DNA from: FEN-1088 sp031407985
GTDB taxonomy: Bacteria; Myxococcota_A; Polyangia; Fen-1088
NCBI GenBank assembly: GCA_031407985.1
Contig: JANOJB010000189.1
Coordinates: forward strand, 12,902 to 76,901
Length of the DNA: 64,000 bases
Direction: 5' to 3'
Position 1 is the first letter of the stretch; every line of letters begins with the position of its first letter. The notes under the pieces are model-generated. The model did not search any database. It saw only the letters and a list, made by a program, of their open reading frames with translations, and was not told where the DNA came from. Position numbers and translations under genes: made by a program. Positions 43,023 through 52,571 of this stretch are shown in pieces.

Positions 43023-44396
43023 ATGAATCAGAGCCAATTGAAACTCAGGCGACGCATGTTCCTGGGTGCCATGGGACTGGGGTTGTCGGCACCGTTGGCC
43101 TTCAGGATGTCGCGCATGGCCGTGGCACAGGCGGCCCCGCGCCCGCGCCGGTTGCTGATCGTCTACATCCCGCACGGAATGCCGGACGAACACTTCATGC
43201 CGGCCGGGGCGGATGGCGCCCTTGATTTGCTGCCGTCGCCGCTGGGGGTGCTGGCCCCGCTGGAACCGTACAAATCGCACCTGACTGTCTTGCGCGGGAT
43301 CAGCATGAACGCCGGAGCGACGAATCATGCCGCCATCCGCGCCACGCTGACCGGTTTTCCGGAAGGCGCCGGCTCCGATTCGATCGATTCGTTGATCGCC
43401 GGTTCGCTGGGGGTGCCGTCCTACGCGCTTGGCACCGTGCCGTATTCGCAGGGCGCGGGTTTCTATCAGGACTGTTTTCTGCTGAAACAAGGCACCTGGG
43501 TCAGGCCCGAGGCGGATCCCGCCAAAAGCGCGGCGACGTTGTTCGCCAGCCTGGACAACGCCCCCAAACCCGCCGTGGACGAATCCGTGTTTCGCAACGA
43601 GGTGATGGCACTGACCGAGGGTGAAGTCGCGGCGGTGCACAGCACCCTGGCGGGCCTGACCAGCGAACAGAACAAATTGCAGGTCCATCTGGATGCCGTG
43701 CGTACGTTGAAGGCGCAACTGGCCAGCACCAAACCCGTGGTGACCAGCTGCCTCGGTCGTCCGACGTTGCCCGCGGTGGACGCTGCGCGCGGGTTGAACC
43801 CGCTTGACACCGCAAACTTTGCCAAGCTGCTGGACGCGAACCTGGAAATCATCGGACGCGCGTTCCAGTGTGGCACCGCCAAGGTCATGACCTTGCAGAA
43901 CATGTACGTCAACGCGCAGATCAACATGGGCTTCGCGGGTGGGCCGGGGATCGCCAAGGAGCACCACGATCCAATCTCGCATTCGTGGGACACGGCGGGG
44001 CGCGCCGATTTCGCGACCGTGCAGCGCTGGTTCTACGAAAAAATCGCGACCAAGCTCGTTAAGTATCTGGCCGAGACCGATGATTTCGCGGACAGCACGC
44101 CGCGCAAGCTGATCGACAACACGCTGATTTGCGTGTGCAGCGAAATTTCGGACGGTGCCAATCACAACTCGGACGCGTCGGACGTCTGGGTGAACGGGAA
44201 GGCCATGCCCACGTCGCTCCCGATCGTGTTGATTGGCGGCGGGAGCGGATACCTGGCGCAGAAGACCGGTGGGCGCATCGTGGACGTCAAACGTATGCAC
44301 ACCGATGTGCTGGCTACGCTGGCGGACGCCATGGGCGTGCCGCTGACGAAGATCGGCGCGCAGGCCGTCAAGCCCATCATCGAGGTGACGGTGTGA
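43023..44396 (+). CDS. DUF1552 protein with twin-arginine-type signal (cassette C)
   Basis: 457 aa. The N-terminus LRRRMFLGAMGLGLSAPLAF is a twin-arginine-type signal (R-R-x-F-L). The body matches DUF1552 (HXXSHH-motif proteins): RRLLIVYIPHGM, PLEPYKSHLTVLRGI, a variant H-x3-S-H in HHDPISHSWD, and ending with LADAMGVPLTKIGAQAV. The family is common in planctomycetes and myxobacteria. Related to sulfatase/alkaline-phosphatase-like folds, its role is uncertain. Its stop overlaps the GTG of the following DUF1592-type gene by 4 nt. In this cassette DUF1552 comes first, the reverse of the other two. Confidence 0.85.
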   Translation: MNQSQLKLRRRMFLGAMGLGLSAPLAFRMSRMAVAQAAPRPRRLLIVYIPHGMPDEHFMPAGADGALDLLPSPLGVLAPLEPYKSHLTVLRGISMNAGATNHAAIRATLTGFPEGAGSDSIDSLIAGSLGVPSYALGTVPYSQGAGFYQDCFLLKQGTWVRPEADPAKSAATLFASLDNAPKPAVDESVFRNEVMALTEGEVAAVHSTLAGLTSEQNKLQVHLDAVRTLKAQLASTKPVVTSCLGRPTLPAVDAARGLNPLDTANFAKLLDANLEIIGRAFQCGTAKVMTLQNMYVNAQINMGFAGGPGIAKEHHDPISHSWDTAGRADFATVQRWFYEKIATKLVKYLAETDDFADSTPRKLIDNTLICVCSEISDGANHNSDASDVWVNGKAMPTSLPIVLIGGGSGYLAQKTGGRIVDVKRMHTDVLATLADAMGVPLTKIGAQAVKPIIEVTV

Positions 44397-46150
44397 TCGT
44401 CGCGGGTTCCAGCAAGCGTTCAAGGCGGACGGCCGGAGTATCGCCGCTGATGTTGGTGGCGATCGGCGCCGCCGGCGTCCTGGTCGGCGCCATGGGATGC
44501 GCGGGGGATGTGGATCCCGGATCCTCGGGCAGCGGAGGCAGCGGAATAGGCGGAAACGGCGGCACGGGCGCTGTGGGCGTCGGGGGAACCGCGCCGACGC
44601 CCGCGGTGACGACATTGTCCGCCTGTACGACACCCGGTTTGGAACCGCCGCTGATGCGCCGATTGGGTGCGACCGAATTCGCGCGCACCATTCAGGACGC
44701 GTTTTCCACGATACCGACGACCGACTGGTCGTCGCAGATCAGGCTGGGGGTAGACACGCTGTCGTCGCTGCATCTGGGCAACGACGCATCGGTATTGTTG
44801 GTCGGCAAACAAACCGCCGAGGAAATTCTGTCGTCCGCCGAAGCGATTGCGACCACGGTGACCGCGACCGCCAACCTGAACACGGTGTTGCCGTGCGCCG
44901 CCGCCACACCCAACGAAACCTGCGCGGGCACGTTCGTATCGACGGTCGGGAAGCGGCTGTTCAGACGCGCCTTGGCAGCCGATGAACGCGAGCGGTACCT
45001 CGCAACCTATCGCAGCGTAGCTGGTCGTTCCGATTTCAAGACCGGTATCAAGTGGGCGCTGGTCGCGATGATTCAATCGCCACGGACGTTGTACCGGAGC
45101 GAGGTCGGTACCAAGGTCGGCACCACCTACAGCCTGTCTCAAGTCGAAATCGCCAGTCAGCTTGCCTACGATTTTGGGGGCGGGCCGCCCACGGACGCAC
45201 TGTTGGGTCGCGCTGAACGGAACGAACTAGGCGATCCCACCGTCCTGGTGACCGAAGCGCGCGCGTTACTGGCGACGCCCGGAGGGCGGGACGTGTTGAG
45301 GCGGTTCTACCGGCAGTGGAGCAAGTACGAACGCGTCGCGAACGAGGTCAAGAACAACGTCGCCAACTTCGACGTCCTGCGGGGCGCGATGCTGGACGAG
45401 ACCCAGCGGTTCATCGACGAGGTCGTCGTGAATCGTCAGGGCAAGGTCGCCGATCTGCTCACGGCATCGTTCACGATGCTGAACGGTCCCCTGGCCCAGC
45501 TGTACGGCTACGGCAACGCGACGGCGGCGGCCATGGATTGGACGGAGGTCAACCGACCGGCCACCTTCGGGTTGGGATTGCTGGCGCAAGGATCGATGCT
45601 GGCGGGAAACGCACACGGTGATTCGTCGTCCCCGACCTTGCGCGGGCTGGTGGTGTTCGAACGCCTGCTTTGCAACGAACGGCCCCCGGTTCCCGCGAAC
45701 GTGCCCCGCATCGAGGAACCCAGTCCCGGCGCGAAAACGACGCGCCAACGGTACGAAACCGCACACGCCGGCAGCGGCGCCTGCAATGTGTGTCACCTGA
45801 AGTTCGATCCCATCGGATTCGCGTTCGAACACTTTGACGAGGTCGGAAGATACCGTGCCGCCGAAGGGGGCCTTCCCATCGATGCGACGGGGCGCGCGCT
45901 GGCGCCCGACGGCTCGGTGTTGACCAGCTTCGATGGTCTGACGGATCTGGCCACCAAGCTGGGCGCGCTGCCGCAGGTATCGAACTGCATCGGCGGCTTC
46001 ATCGAAACGTATACGTTCGGTGGAGGCGGCGGACAGTCATGTCTGGCTCCCGATGCGCGCAAGGGCCTGACCGAGGGGCGCTACGGGTTGCTGGAGTTCA
46101 CGGCTCAACTGGCGGCGTCACCGAACTTCGTGCGGCGCACGGCTCCTTGA
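44393..46150 (+). CDS. DUF1592/DUF1588/DUF1585 lipoprotein with CxxCH (cassette C)
   Basis: 585 aa from GTG 44393 (GTGA overlap). Lipobox VLVGAMGC, then a GSGG linker. Domain order follows the planctomycete-type family: an RLGATEFARTIQDAF-like DUF1587 segment, the DUF1595/1592 core (KRLFRRALAADERERY, then ASQLAYDFGGGPPTDALLGR), DUF1588 (LRGLVVFERLLCNERPPVP), a cytochrome-like C-N-V-C-H near residue 464, and the C-terminal DUF1585 (YTFGGGGGQS onward). One CxxCH suggests a single c-type haem or a zinc site; which is unknown. It pairs with the DUF1552 protein. Role not established in the family. Confidence 0.83.
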   Translation: MIVAGSSKRSRRTAGVSPLMLVAIGAAGVLVGAMGCAGDVDPGSSGSGGSGIGGNGGTGAVGVGGTAPTPAVTTLSACTTPGLEPPLMRRLGATEFARTIQDAFSTIPTTDWSSQIRLGVDTLSSLHLGNDASVLLVGKQTAEEILSSAEAIATTVTATANLNTVLPCAAATPNETCAGTFVSTVGKRLFRRALAADERERYLATYRSVAGRSDFKTGIKWALVAMIQSPRTLYRSEVGTKVGTTYSLSQVEIASQLAYDFGGGPPTDALLGRAERNELGDPTVLVTEARALLATPGGRDVLRRFYRQWSKYERVANEVKNNVANFDVLRGAMLDETQRFIDEVVVNRQGKVADLLTASFTMLNGPLAQLYGYGNATAAAMDWTEVNRPATFGLGLLAQGSMLAGNAHGDSSSPTLRGLVVFERLLCNERPPVPANVPRIEEPSPGAKTTRQRYETAHAGSGACNVCHLKFDPIGFAFEHFDEVGRYRAAEGGLPIDATGRALAPDGSVLTSFDGLTDLATKLGALPQVSNCIGGFIETYTFGGGGGQSCLAPDARKGLTEGRYGLLEFTAQLAASPNFVRRTAP

Positions 46151-46175
46151 CGGACGTGGCATAGCCCCTCGGGTC

Positions 46176-46833
46176 ATGCCCGACGAACGCAAACCGGCGG
46201 ACCGCCAGGATCCCACGCGACGCTCGCTGAAGGTGGTCGGGACGCCCGAGCTGCTGCGGGATCCCGTCTGCGGCATGATTGGTGCCCGCCGATGCGCCCC
46301 TGCGAACCACATTCGCGGGCCAAACGTACGTCTTTTGCAACCCGCGTTGCCTGGAGCGCTTCACACAAGATCCGCGCGCGTACCTGAACGAGAAGCCAAG
46401 TCCGCCACCCAGCAGACAGGGGGCCGCCCCGGCGCGCCCAGCGACTGCGTATGCGATCTTGTCGGCGATCTTGCCGGCGATCTTGCCGGCATGACTGACG
46501 CCGCGTCCGTCGACAATCCCGAACTGGTCAACATGAAGGGGCGGCTGTAGATCTCCGGATCGCTGTCCGCGGCCCTGGCGCCCGCCTTGACCCAGGCCCA
46601 GGTCGGCATCGCCATGGGCACGGGAACCGACGTCGCCGTCGAAAGCGCCGGAGTCACCTTGGTGAAGGGCGATCTGCGCGGCATCGTCCGCGCGCGACGC
46701 CTGAGCCGGGCCACGATGACCAACATCAAGCAGAATTTATTCTTCGCCTTCGCCTACAACTGCCGCGGCGATGTCACTTAGCTCGGTGTCGGTGATCGCC
46801 AACGCGCTTCGCCTGCGCCGAACGCGCATCTGA
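46176..46833 (+). pseudogene. Remnant of a copper-type P-ATPase with YHS domain
   Basis: Pieces of one gene lie in order but in different frames. First comes DPVCGM in the 46176 frame. It is continued after a frameshift near 46278 by VPADAPLRTTFAGQTYVFCN, then PRCLERFTQDPRAYL, which is a complete YHS metal-binding domain. From about 46587 the end of the P-ATPase is visible (QVGIAMGTGTDVAVESAGVT and RGIVRARRLSRATM). It is followed by NLFFAFAYN and then, in another frame, MSLSSVSVIANALRL to the stop at 46831. The phosphorylation, ATP-binding and most membrane parts are missing. A large internal deletion plus at least two frameshifts make it non-functional. Confidence 0.85.
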
Positions 46834-46917
46834 CCCCCGCGCGTCAGGGGACCACCCGCCTACCGGCACTGCCGCGAAAGCTCATACTCTGATCCGACGA
46901 TTGTTCCGTAGCGACGG

Positions 46918-48474
46918 CTACGGCATAACCGCACACGCGACCAAAGCGTCGGTTCTCGACGTCGGCTTCGCCTGGATGGTGCACCCAACGTCGTAGCAGA
47001 CCTGTAGAGCCTGACCGCCCAAACACGCGGCGCTTGGCTGCAACTCCCAGCAGGGGTGGGTGGCGTCGGTGCCCGCCCTTCCCGGCGCGCAGGACGGAAC
47101 GAACGTCTCCGACGCCACCGCCGGATTCGCGGTGCTGAACGTCCTTTGCGTCACGTCGCAATCCGGGGCCCCGGCGTCCGTCGTCAGGATGGTGCCCTCG
47201 ACACACTGGACGTCCAGGGCGTTTCGGATGACGTTCGCGATGTTGGTCATCGCTGGAGCAAAGTCGTTGGCGCAAATACTGTCCATCACCGAATTGGGAA
47301 ACGCGTCCAACCACTGCTTGATGCGGATCCCCGGATCGGCATATTCGGGTACGTTGGGATCAGCCGTGGCTTGCGTGCACGAGTGCATCACCGCCGGCTG
47401 GGTTTCGCCACCGCCCGAAACCAGAGCCGTGGAGGTCGTTCCCACGATGTAGGGTGCTACCGGACCGGCGATGGCGGCGACCAGCACCTGGCTGGGGACC
47501 TCCTTGAGTCCCTTGAGAAACGACACGAAGTCGCTGACCTTGGTCAGCACTCCGTCTTCCGCCGAAACGCAGTTGGACAGTGTTGTGTTCGTGGTGGGCG
47601 GGTTGTGCGGGGGCTTCATCCCTCCACAAAGGTGGCCAAACTCGTTGCACCGGTACGACTGAAGGCCCCCCAGCGCGACACCCTGAAACCGCCCCGGCTG
47701 TGCCGACACATCGGCCAGCCTCTGAACCCCCGGATCGAACAGCATCGAGTCGACAGGAACCGAGCAGTCGTCTTCGTTCGTGACCATGACAATCGCCAAA
47801 TACGCCTCAGGGCGCAGGAAGCCACCGTTGTCGGGATCGCCGGGCGTCTTGGCCTTTTCCAGTGCCAGTCGGGTGTTGTCGAATTGATGCTCGAATCCGC
47901 AGCCTTCGTCGCCGATGCTGGCGATGCAGGTGAACACGTCGGCGATGTCGCCTTCGAAGTTGTTCACCCGCCCACCGGGGGCTTCCGGATCGGCAACCGA
48001 CGAGATGAACGTCTGGCCGGCGTGCAACATGGTGCATGCGCCCCGGTGTTGGAAGGCGCCGTTCGTGTTGCCGACGGTGTTTGGACGACAGCCTGGCACG
48101 TCGCCCGCGGCCCCGGCCCCCAGCGACGACGAAATGACGGCCACGTGTAGATTCGGCAATCCGCCCGGCTTGAACACGTTCATGAAGTCGGGCAGCCGGG
48201 CCGCCATCTTTGCTTGCAGCGGAAGCATCGATTTTGAATCGTCGACCACGAACAGCAGATCCAGATCGCGGTTGACCGACTGGACGAACCGCTTCTTGAT
48301 GACCTGACTGGGTCCGCCCACGGGGGCGACCAGTTTTCGCGCGCTGCAGGCCCACAGCGCCGGAACGATCGCGGCCAAGGCCGCCCAGCGCAGGCACCTC
48401 CAGCGAAGCCCACGCCCACCCAAACCGCGCCGACGCGAATCAGCCTGCGAGACATTGAACGGATCACGGCTCAT
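46918..48474 (-). CDS. von Willebrand factor A-domain lipoprotein
   Basis: 518 aa from ATG 48474, with AGGAGG upstream; the ORF runs further but without a start signal. Lipobox VPALWAC (Cys43). The VWA-like domain begins at residue 72 with LDLLFVVDDSKSM, which has the MIDAS motif D78-x-S80-x-S82. It continues with NLHVAVISSSLGAG and AIVMVTNEDDCSVP. Thirteen or more cysteines in the mature part suggest disulfides in the periplasm or outside. VWA lipoproteins of this type are numerous in myxobacteria and usually bind other proteins through a metal. It faces the P-ATPase relic. Confidence 0.82.
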   Translation of the reverse strand: MSRDPFNVSQADSRRRGLGGRGLRWRCLRWAALAAIVPALWACSARKLVAPVGGPSQVIKKRFVQSVNRDLDLLFVVDDSKSMLPLQAKMAARLPDFMNVFKPGGLPNLHVAVISSSLGAGAAGDVPGCRPNTVGNTNGAFQHRGACTMLHAGQTFISSVADPEAPGGRVNNFEGDIADVFTCIASIGDEGCGFEHQFDNTRLALEKAKTPGDPDNGGFLRPEAYLAIVMVTNEDDCSVPVDSMLFDPGVQRLADVSAQPGRFQGVALGGLQSYRCNEFGHLCGGMKPPHNPPTTNTTLSNCVSAEDGVLTKVSDFVSFLKGLKEVPSQVLVAAIAGPVAPYIVGTTSTALVSGGGETQPAVMHSCTQATADPNVPEYADPGIRIKQWLDAFPNSVMDSICANDFAPAMTNIANVIRNALDVQCVEGTILTTDAGAPDCDVTQRTFSTANPAVASETFVPSCAPGRAGTDATHPCWELQPSAACLGGQALQVCYDVGCTIQAKPTSRTDALVACAVMP

Positions 48475-48746
48475 CGGATTCCTCCTCGACAATGCTTTGT
48501 GGTCGCAACCGCGACGTGTCCCCGACGCGCGCCGGCCACGGCCCGCCCGCGGCAAACGCGCGCGCGTGCCTACCTGGTGGTGCATGGCTGGTCCGTGGAC
48601 ACGCGATCACGCTTCGCGTGTCGTGTCGTCTCGTGTGGTGAGCTGGCTTTTGCGACGTGACGGTCTCACGTCGTCAAACCGTGCTCGGGGACGATCCGTC
48701 GCTGTTGCTTCCCGTTTCTAAGAAGTACTGTCACCGGCGGGCTCCA
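48475..48746. other. Divergent intergenic region
   Basis: Between the VWA gene and the aminopeptidase genes. No gene supported. It presumably holds promoters for both sides; no clear -35/-10 elements were identified. Confidence 0.35.
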
Positions 48747-48848
48747 ATGTTGGTCAACTATTTTCGGGACGACGTCACGCTTCCCGTCGATGCCCGGGGT
48801 CGGCCGGTGCCCGCGGCCTTCCTGTTCAACCTGCCGGCCGCGGGGTAG
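48747..48848 (+). CDS. Possible 33-aa leader or small protein upstream of the M29-like gene
   Basis: A short ORF (MLVNYFRDDVTLPVDARGRP, ending LFNLPAAG) stops 10 nt before the GTG start of the next gene, and the next gene's AGGAG overlaps its stop (TAGGAG). The sequence is protein-like (MLVNYFRDD, DARGRPV). It may be a real small protein or a coupling leader, but evidence is limited. Confidence 0.35.
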   Translation: MLVNYFRDDVTLPVDARGRPVPAAFLFNLPAAG

Positions 48849-48858
48849 GAGTGGCCGG

Positions 48859-49872
48859 GTGTCCTTGATCCCCTTGCCTCCATCGGCCCTAACCAACGTG
48901 GCGGACACCCTGGCGCTGGCGCTGGGGCACCAATCCGACAAGGCGGCGGTGATCGTTTCCGACCAACGGTCTGACCTGTCGCGCCTGCTTTCCCTGACCT
49001 ACCGGGCGTCGCTTCCGGATGCCGTGCATCTTGACTTCGACAGCGTGTCACCGACGGAGATCATGGAAGCGTTCGGGGCGCTGTCACGTTCGGACCTGGT
49101 GGTCCTGATTCAGTCGACCAGCTTTCGGCTGGAGGCATTCCGCATCCGGGTCGAGCTGTTCAAACGGGGTCTGAAGGTTATCGAGCATCCGCATCTGGCC
49201 CGCATGCTGCCTGCCGAGCACGTCACCTATGTCGACGCGCTGGCCTACGATCCCGCGTACTACCGCATCGTCGGGCCGGCGTTGAAACAACGCATCGATC
49301 GCGCCGCCGGCGCCGTCGTCGACAGCGGTGGCGAAAGTCTGATCTACGAATCTGGTCTTGAGCCCGCCAAGCTGAACATCGGCGACTATGCGACCATGGC
49401 CAACATCGGTGGCCAGTTCCCGATCGGGGAGGTGTTCACCGAAGCAAAAGATCTGGAACGGGTGAACGGACGCGTGCGTATCTTCGCGTTTGGCGACACC
49501 GATTTTCACGTCAACGTTCCGGACAACCCCATCACGTTGACGGTTCGGAACGGCAAGGTCGTCGAGATCACCGATGGAACCGAGGCCTTCGAACGCGTGA
49601 CGGCGCAGATCCGGGCGGACGAAGACCTGTGGGTGCGCGAACTGGGATTCGGGATGAACCGCGCCCTGACCCGCACGCGTCGGGTCAGCGACGTCGGCAC
49701 CTACGAACGGATGTGCGGGATCCACCTGTCGCTCGGCGCCAAACACGGGGTCTACGACAAGCCGCAGTTGAAACGCCGACACACCAAATATCACGTCGAC
49801 GTCTTCGTTGTGACCGAGGCCGTGATTCTGGATGGGGCCACCGTCTACCGTGACGGCGGTTGGTGCGTCTGA
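48859..49872 (+). CDS. M29-like metallo-aminopeptidase
   Basis: 337 aa from GTG 48859 with AGGAG 8 nt upstream. The C-terminal half carries residues that correspond to the metal and catalytic set of family M29 (AmpT/AmpS/PepS): E191 in PIGEVFTE, E261 in VRELGFGMN, H289 in GIHLSLG, Y299 in GVYDKP, and H312/D314 in YHVDVFV. The N-terminal half (residues about 1-150) is a Rossmann-like domain (VIVSDQRSD, DLVVLIQST), also as in M29. These enzymes release N-terminal residues with two divalent metals. Identity is from motif reading, not from a search. Confidence 0.75.
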   Translation: MSLIPLPPSALTNVADTLALALGHQSDKAAVIVSDQRSDLSRLLSLTYRASLPDAVHLDFDSVSPTEIMEAFGALSRSDLVVLIQSTSFRLEAFRIRVELFKRGLKVIEHPHLARMLPAEHVTYVDALAYDPAYYRIVGPALKQRIDRAAGAVVDSGGESLIYESGLEPAKLNIGDYATMANIGGQFPIGEVFTEAKDLERVNGRVRIFAFGDTDFHVNVPDNPITLTVRNGKVVEITDGTEAFERVTAQIRADEDLWVRELGFGMNRALTRTRRVSDVGTYERMCGIHLSLGAKHGVYDKPQLKRRHTKYHVDVFVVTEAVILDGATVYRDGGWCV

Positions 49873-49945
49873 ACACCCGCGCCACCTTCAAGACAAGGGC
49901 GCAGTCGGTTGCTTGCGAACCGGCCGGTCGACAACTGATGGTCGC

Positions 49946-50884
49946 CTAGTCGGCGGACTTCACCCACGCCGCGTACCAGAAGTCGCGGAGCGCGGCGGCC
50001 CCGTGGGCAAGGCGCTCGCAGACAAACGTCTTGGCTTCCGGCGGCTCGTGTCCCGTGCCAAAGGGACTGGCTTTGTCCATCGCATATAGGGGCCCGACGT
50101 AATCGTGGGCTTCGCGGATGTGCTCGATCGCAGCGTCCAGCCACGGCCCACGCTGCCGGACAGCCCCCACCATCGGCGCGAAATCCTTCTCCTCGATGGC
50201 GCCGTTGACGTAGGCCACCTCGAAACGCGCGTGAACGCCCTTGCCGTCGTAACCCTTCGGATTCGGAAACCCCGGGGTCCAACCGTCGAAATGGATGGTG
50301 GTGTGCAGCGGCATGGCGATATCCGTGACGAAGTGACCCATGGTGCCCGCGATGTAAATGATGTTCTGCTCGATCTGGCGCTTCTTGCGGCGTTCGATCG
50401 GCGTACCCTCCGGGGCCTTGCGCCACTGGATGAATCCGACCGTCAACAGATCGGCGTGTTCGGCAATCGCATAGGGCGCGAAGCGAACGTCCTGGATGCG
50501 TCGTACGGCACCTCCGGTGCGCAGCTTTCCAACCTGGGCCAGCGCGAAGGCGAAGCGATCAGGCGGCAGCGGCAGCTTCACGTCCTCCAGATTGAACGAG
50601 TGGTCGTTGTCGGAAGACCCCTTCAACGCCGGATCACGTTTGCCCTCGCGCCAACGATCGGGCTCCTGGCACAGATACCCCAGTTCAACATCGGCCTTCC
50701 GAAAAAAGGCCGGCATGTCGACGGGCAGGCCGCGCGCGGCCACCCGGGCGGTCATCTCGTGCCCCTTGTCGCCCCACGCCCCCGCCCTCCCGGGGAGGGT
50801 GAACATGCCCGCTATCAAGGCGTAGGACGTCGCCGCAACCATGCATTGTCGTCCGTGCCGTCGGTGCTGTCCCTGCCGTCGCAT
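49946..50884 (-). CDS. Secreted S1/P1-type zinc nuclease-like protein
   Basis: 312 aa from ATG 50884; ATG 50842 also works. The signal peptide is cut after GRAGA, leaving W as the mature N-terminus (WGDKGHEM). In this family the N-terminal Trp itself binds zinc. Other ligands are in place: H42, the D of EPDRW, H in NDHSFNLED, and H-x3-D-x5-H in MGHFVTDIAMPLH. The final H-x3-D appears as H-x3-E in VHARFE. S1/P1 enzymes cleave single-stranded DNA/RNA and 3'-nucleotides with three zincs; the related phospholipase C fold is the alternative. It faces the gene at 50961. Confidence 0.78.
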   Translation of the reverse strand: MRRQGQHRRHGRQCMVAATSYALIAGMFTLPGRAGAWGDKGHEMTARVAARGLPVDMPAFFRKADVELGYLCQEPDRWREGKRDPALKGSSDNDHSFNLEDVKLPLPPDRFAFALAQVGKLRTGGAVRRIQDVRFAPYAIAEHADLLTVGFIQWRKAPEGTPIERRKKRQIEQNIIYIAGTMGHFVTDIAMPLHTTIHFDGWTPGFPNPKGYDGKGVHARFEVAYVNGAIEEKDFAPMVGAVRQRGPWLDAAIEHIREAHDYVGPLYAMDKASPFGTGHEPPEAKTFVCERLAHGAAALRDFWYAAWVKSAD

Positions 50885-50960
50885 CGGCGTATTATCGCCG
50901 TCACCTGGGCGACCGCAACAGATGGAAACTGGCGTTCTGCTGGTCCGCCCGTGTAGCCTG

Positions 50961-51482
50961 ATGGTCGTGGAAAGCCGCAAGGCCTGGAGAAACCGCGACC
51001 CCAGCGCTGGCGAAGGCGTTTTGGCATTGCTGGAGACGCTGCGCAATGGCCTGGGCGCCGAGCGCGTTGGTCTGTTCGACGATGATCGGGCCGATCCTGA
51101 TCCCGATTCAGCGCGGGGTGCGCTCAACTTCTGGGACGCGTTCGACCAGCGTCCGTGCAATCAGATCGACTGGAAAAACTGGTACCGGGATCTGAAGCAG
51201 CATGGCCGCATCGAGACCACGTGCGGTTGTGGCGGTTCCCACCGCCTGTGCGGATTTCTGATCCACGGACGCTGGGCCCTGTTGATCGTCGCCCCGCCGG
51301 CCTTGCTTGGCGGCGGCGCGGCAGCCATCGCGTCATCTCTCCTCGCACTCACGGCAAGACTTCCCCCGGCGCGAACCGCCGCCGAACGAGAGGTGGCCGC
51401 CCGCTACGAGGACGAGCCCTCGACGGAAGCACCGACGGCCGGCGGACCCGTCTGGTGGGTCCGCAAACTTCCCCCTCAGTAG
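50961..51482 (+). CDS. Conserved hypothetical, GAF-like fragment with Cys cluster
   Basis: 173 aa from ATG 50961; ATG 50922 is an in-frame alternative. The N-terminal helix/strand pattern (VLALLETLRNGLGAERVGLF) resembles the start of a GAF domain. The middle has CNQIDWKNWYRDLKQHG, then TTCGCGGSHRLCGFLIHGRW, a compact Cys group (CxC...C) that could bind metal or form disulfides. A hydrophobic stretch (LIVAPPALLGGGAAAIASSL) is too Gly/Ala-rich to call a membrane span. Role unknown. It shares a short intergenic region with the divergent S1/P1 gene. Confidence 0.6.
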   Translation: MVVESRKAWRNRDPSAGEGVLALLETLRNGLGAERVGLFDDDRADPDPDSARGALNFWDAFDQRPCNQIDWKNWYRDLKQHGRIETTCGCGGSHRLCGFLIHGRWALLIVAPPALLGGGAAAIASSLLALTARLPPARTAAEREVAARYEDEPSTEAPTAGGPVWWVRKLPPQ

Positions 51483-51582
51483 CGACAACACGGACGCCAA
51501 CCCGGCGGTGTAGACGATCTCGTGCGGCGTCACATTGACGTTCGCCAGCAGCACGCCCCTGACCGGAGCTATCACGACTGTG

Positions 51583-52395
51583 CTACCGCGCGAACGCGGA
51601 CTTGATGAACTTCAGCGCAGCGTCCCAGGATTTTTTGTCTGCCTCCGCGTTGTAGGCCAGAGCGTCCATGCCTGCCTTGCCGGCGTCGGGATTGGTAAAG
51701 CTGTGTTTGGCGCCGGGATGACCGACAACCTCGACCTTGGCGCCTGCGTCCTTCATCTCTTTCTTGAAGGCCTCGACCTGTTCCTTCGGGACAAAGGGAT
51801 CCGCCTCGCCCGTCTGCACCAGGATCCGGGCCTTCACCTTGCCCTTCTGGGCCGACCCGGCTCCCGCCGCAAGGTTGCCGTGGAAGGTCACCACCGCACG
51901 CAAATCGTCACCGGCACGCGCCCTGATCAACGCGACGGCGCCGCCGAAGCAATAACCGAACGCGCCCAGCTTGGCGGCGTTCACCTGAGGTTGCTTTTTC
52001 AACACCTCCATAGCCGCATCGAAGCGCGCCGAAACGACCTGCTGGTCCTTCATCACGGCCTCCATGAAGGCCGTGGCGTCTTTCGGATGTGTCGCCAATT
52101 TGCCCTTGCCGTACATGTCCAGCGCGAACGCGACATAGCCGGCCTTGGCCAGGCGTGACGCCTGATCGCGGGCGTGCTGGTTGTGACCCCACCATTCGTG
52201 GATGATGAGGACTCCCGGGCGCTTGCCCTTGGCGGCGTCGTCGTAGGCCAGGAAACCTTGAAGCGCGGTGTCGCCCTGCTTGTAATCGATCTCCTGCGTC
52301 TTGACCTCGGCGCGCGCGCCGCCGGCCTTCCCCAGACAAACCGACGCCGCCAGTAGGGCAAGTCCGGTTCCAAGACTCCTTCGCGACAGCATCAT
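51583..52395 (-). CDS. Exported dienelactone hydrolase family protein
   Basis: 270 aa from ATG 52395, with AGGAGG upstream. Signal peptide to about residue 30 (ends ARA-EV). Alpha/beta-hydrolase of the DLH branch: E67 in IIHEWWGHN, nucleophile C149 in GYCFGGAV, acid D199 in GEADPFV and H231 in KHSFTNP. The Cys-Asp-His triad is complete. DLH enzymes open lactone rings of aromatic breakdown, but exported members like this one are usually of unknown substrate. The 100 bases between 51482 and 51583 hold no gene. Confidence 0.88.
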   Translation of the reverse strand: MMLSRRSLGTGLALLAASVCLGKAGGARAEVKTQEIDYKQGDTALQGFLAYDDAAKGKRPGVLIIHEWWGHNQHARDQASRLAKAGYVAFALDMYGKGKLATHPKDATAFMEAVMKDQQVVSARFDAAMEVLKKQPQVNAAKLGAFGYCFGGAVALIRARAGDDLRAVVTFHGNLAAGAGSAQKGKVKARILVQTGEADPFVPKEQVEAFKKEMKDAGAKVEVVGHPGAKHSFTNPDAGKAGMDALAYNAEADKKSWDAALKFIKSAFAR

Positions 52396-52571
52396 GGTGG
52401 CCTCCTGGTCGGTGGTGACTGGTCCCGTGTCTAACACAGGAAAACCAATCCGGACCGGCTGTCGCTGGTCCGAAGGTCGCGGTCAGCTGTTGGCACGCCA
52501 GATCGACGCCGACGCGCCGTGCGCCCCAGATCATCTGGGCGTTAGGAATGCCCCCGCTTGAGGCCCTCGGC

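Noticed and set aside
46918..48585. Extending the VWA gene to an upstream start at 48585
   Set aside because: The extra N-terminus is Arg-rich without a signal; the ATG at 48474 has a strong AGGAGG and gives a proper lipoprotein signal.
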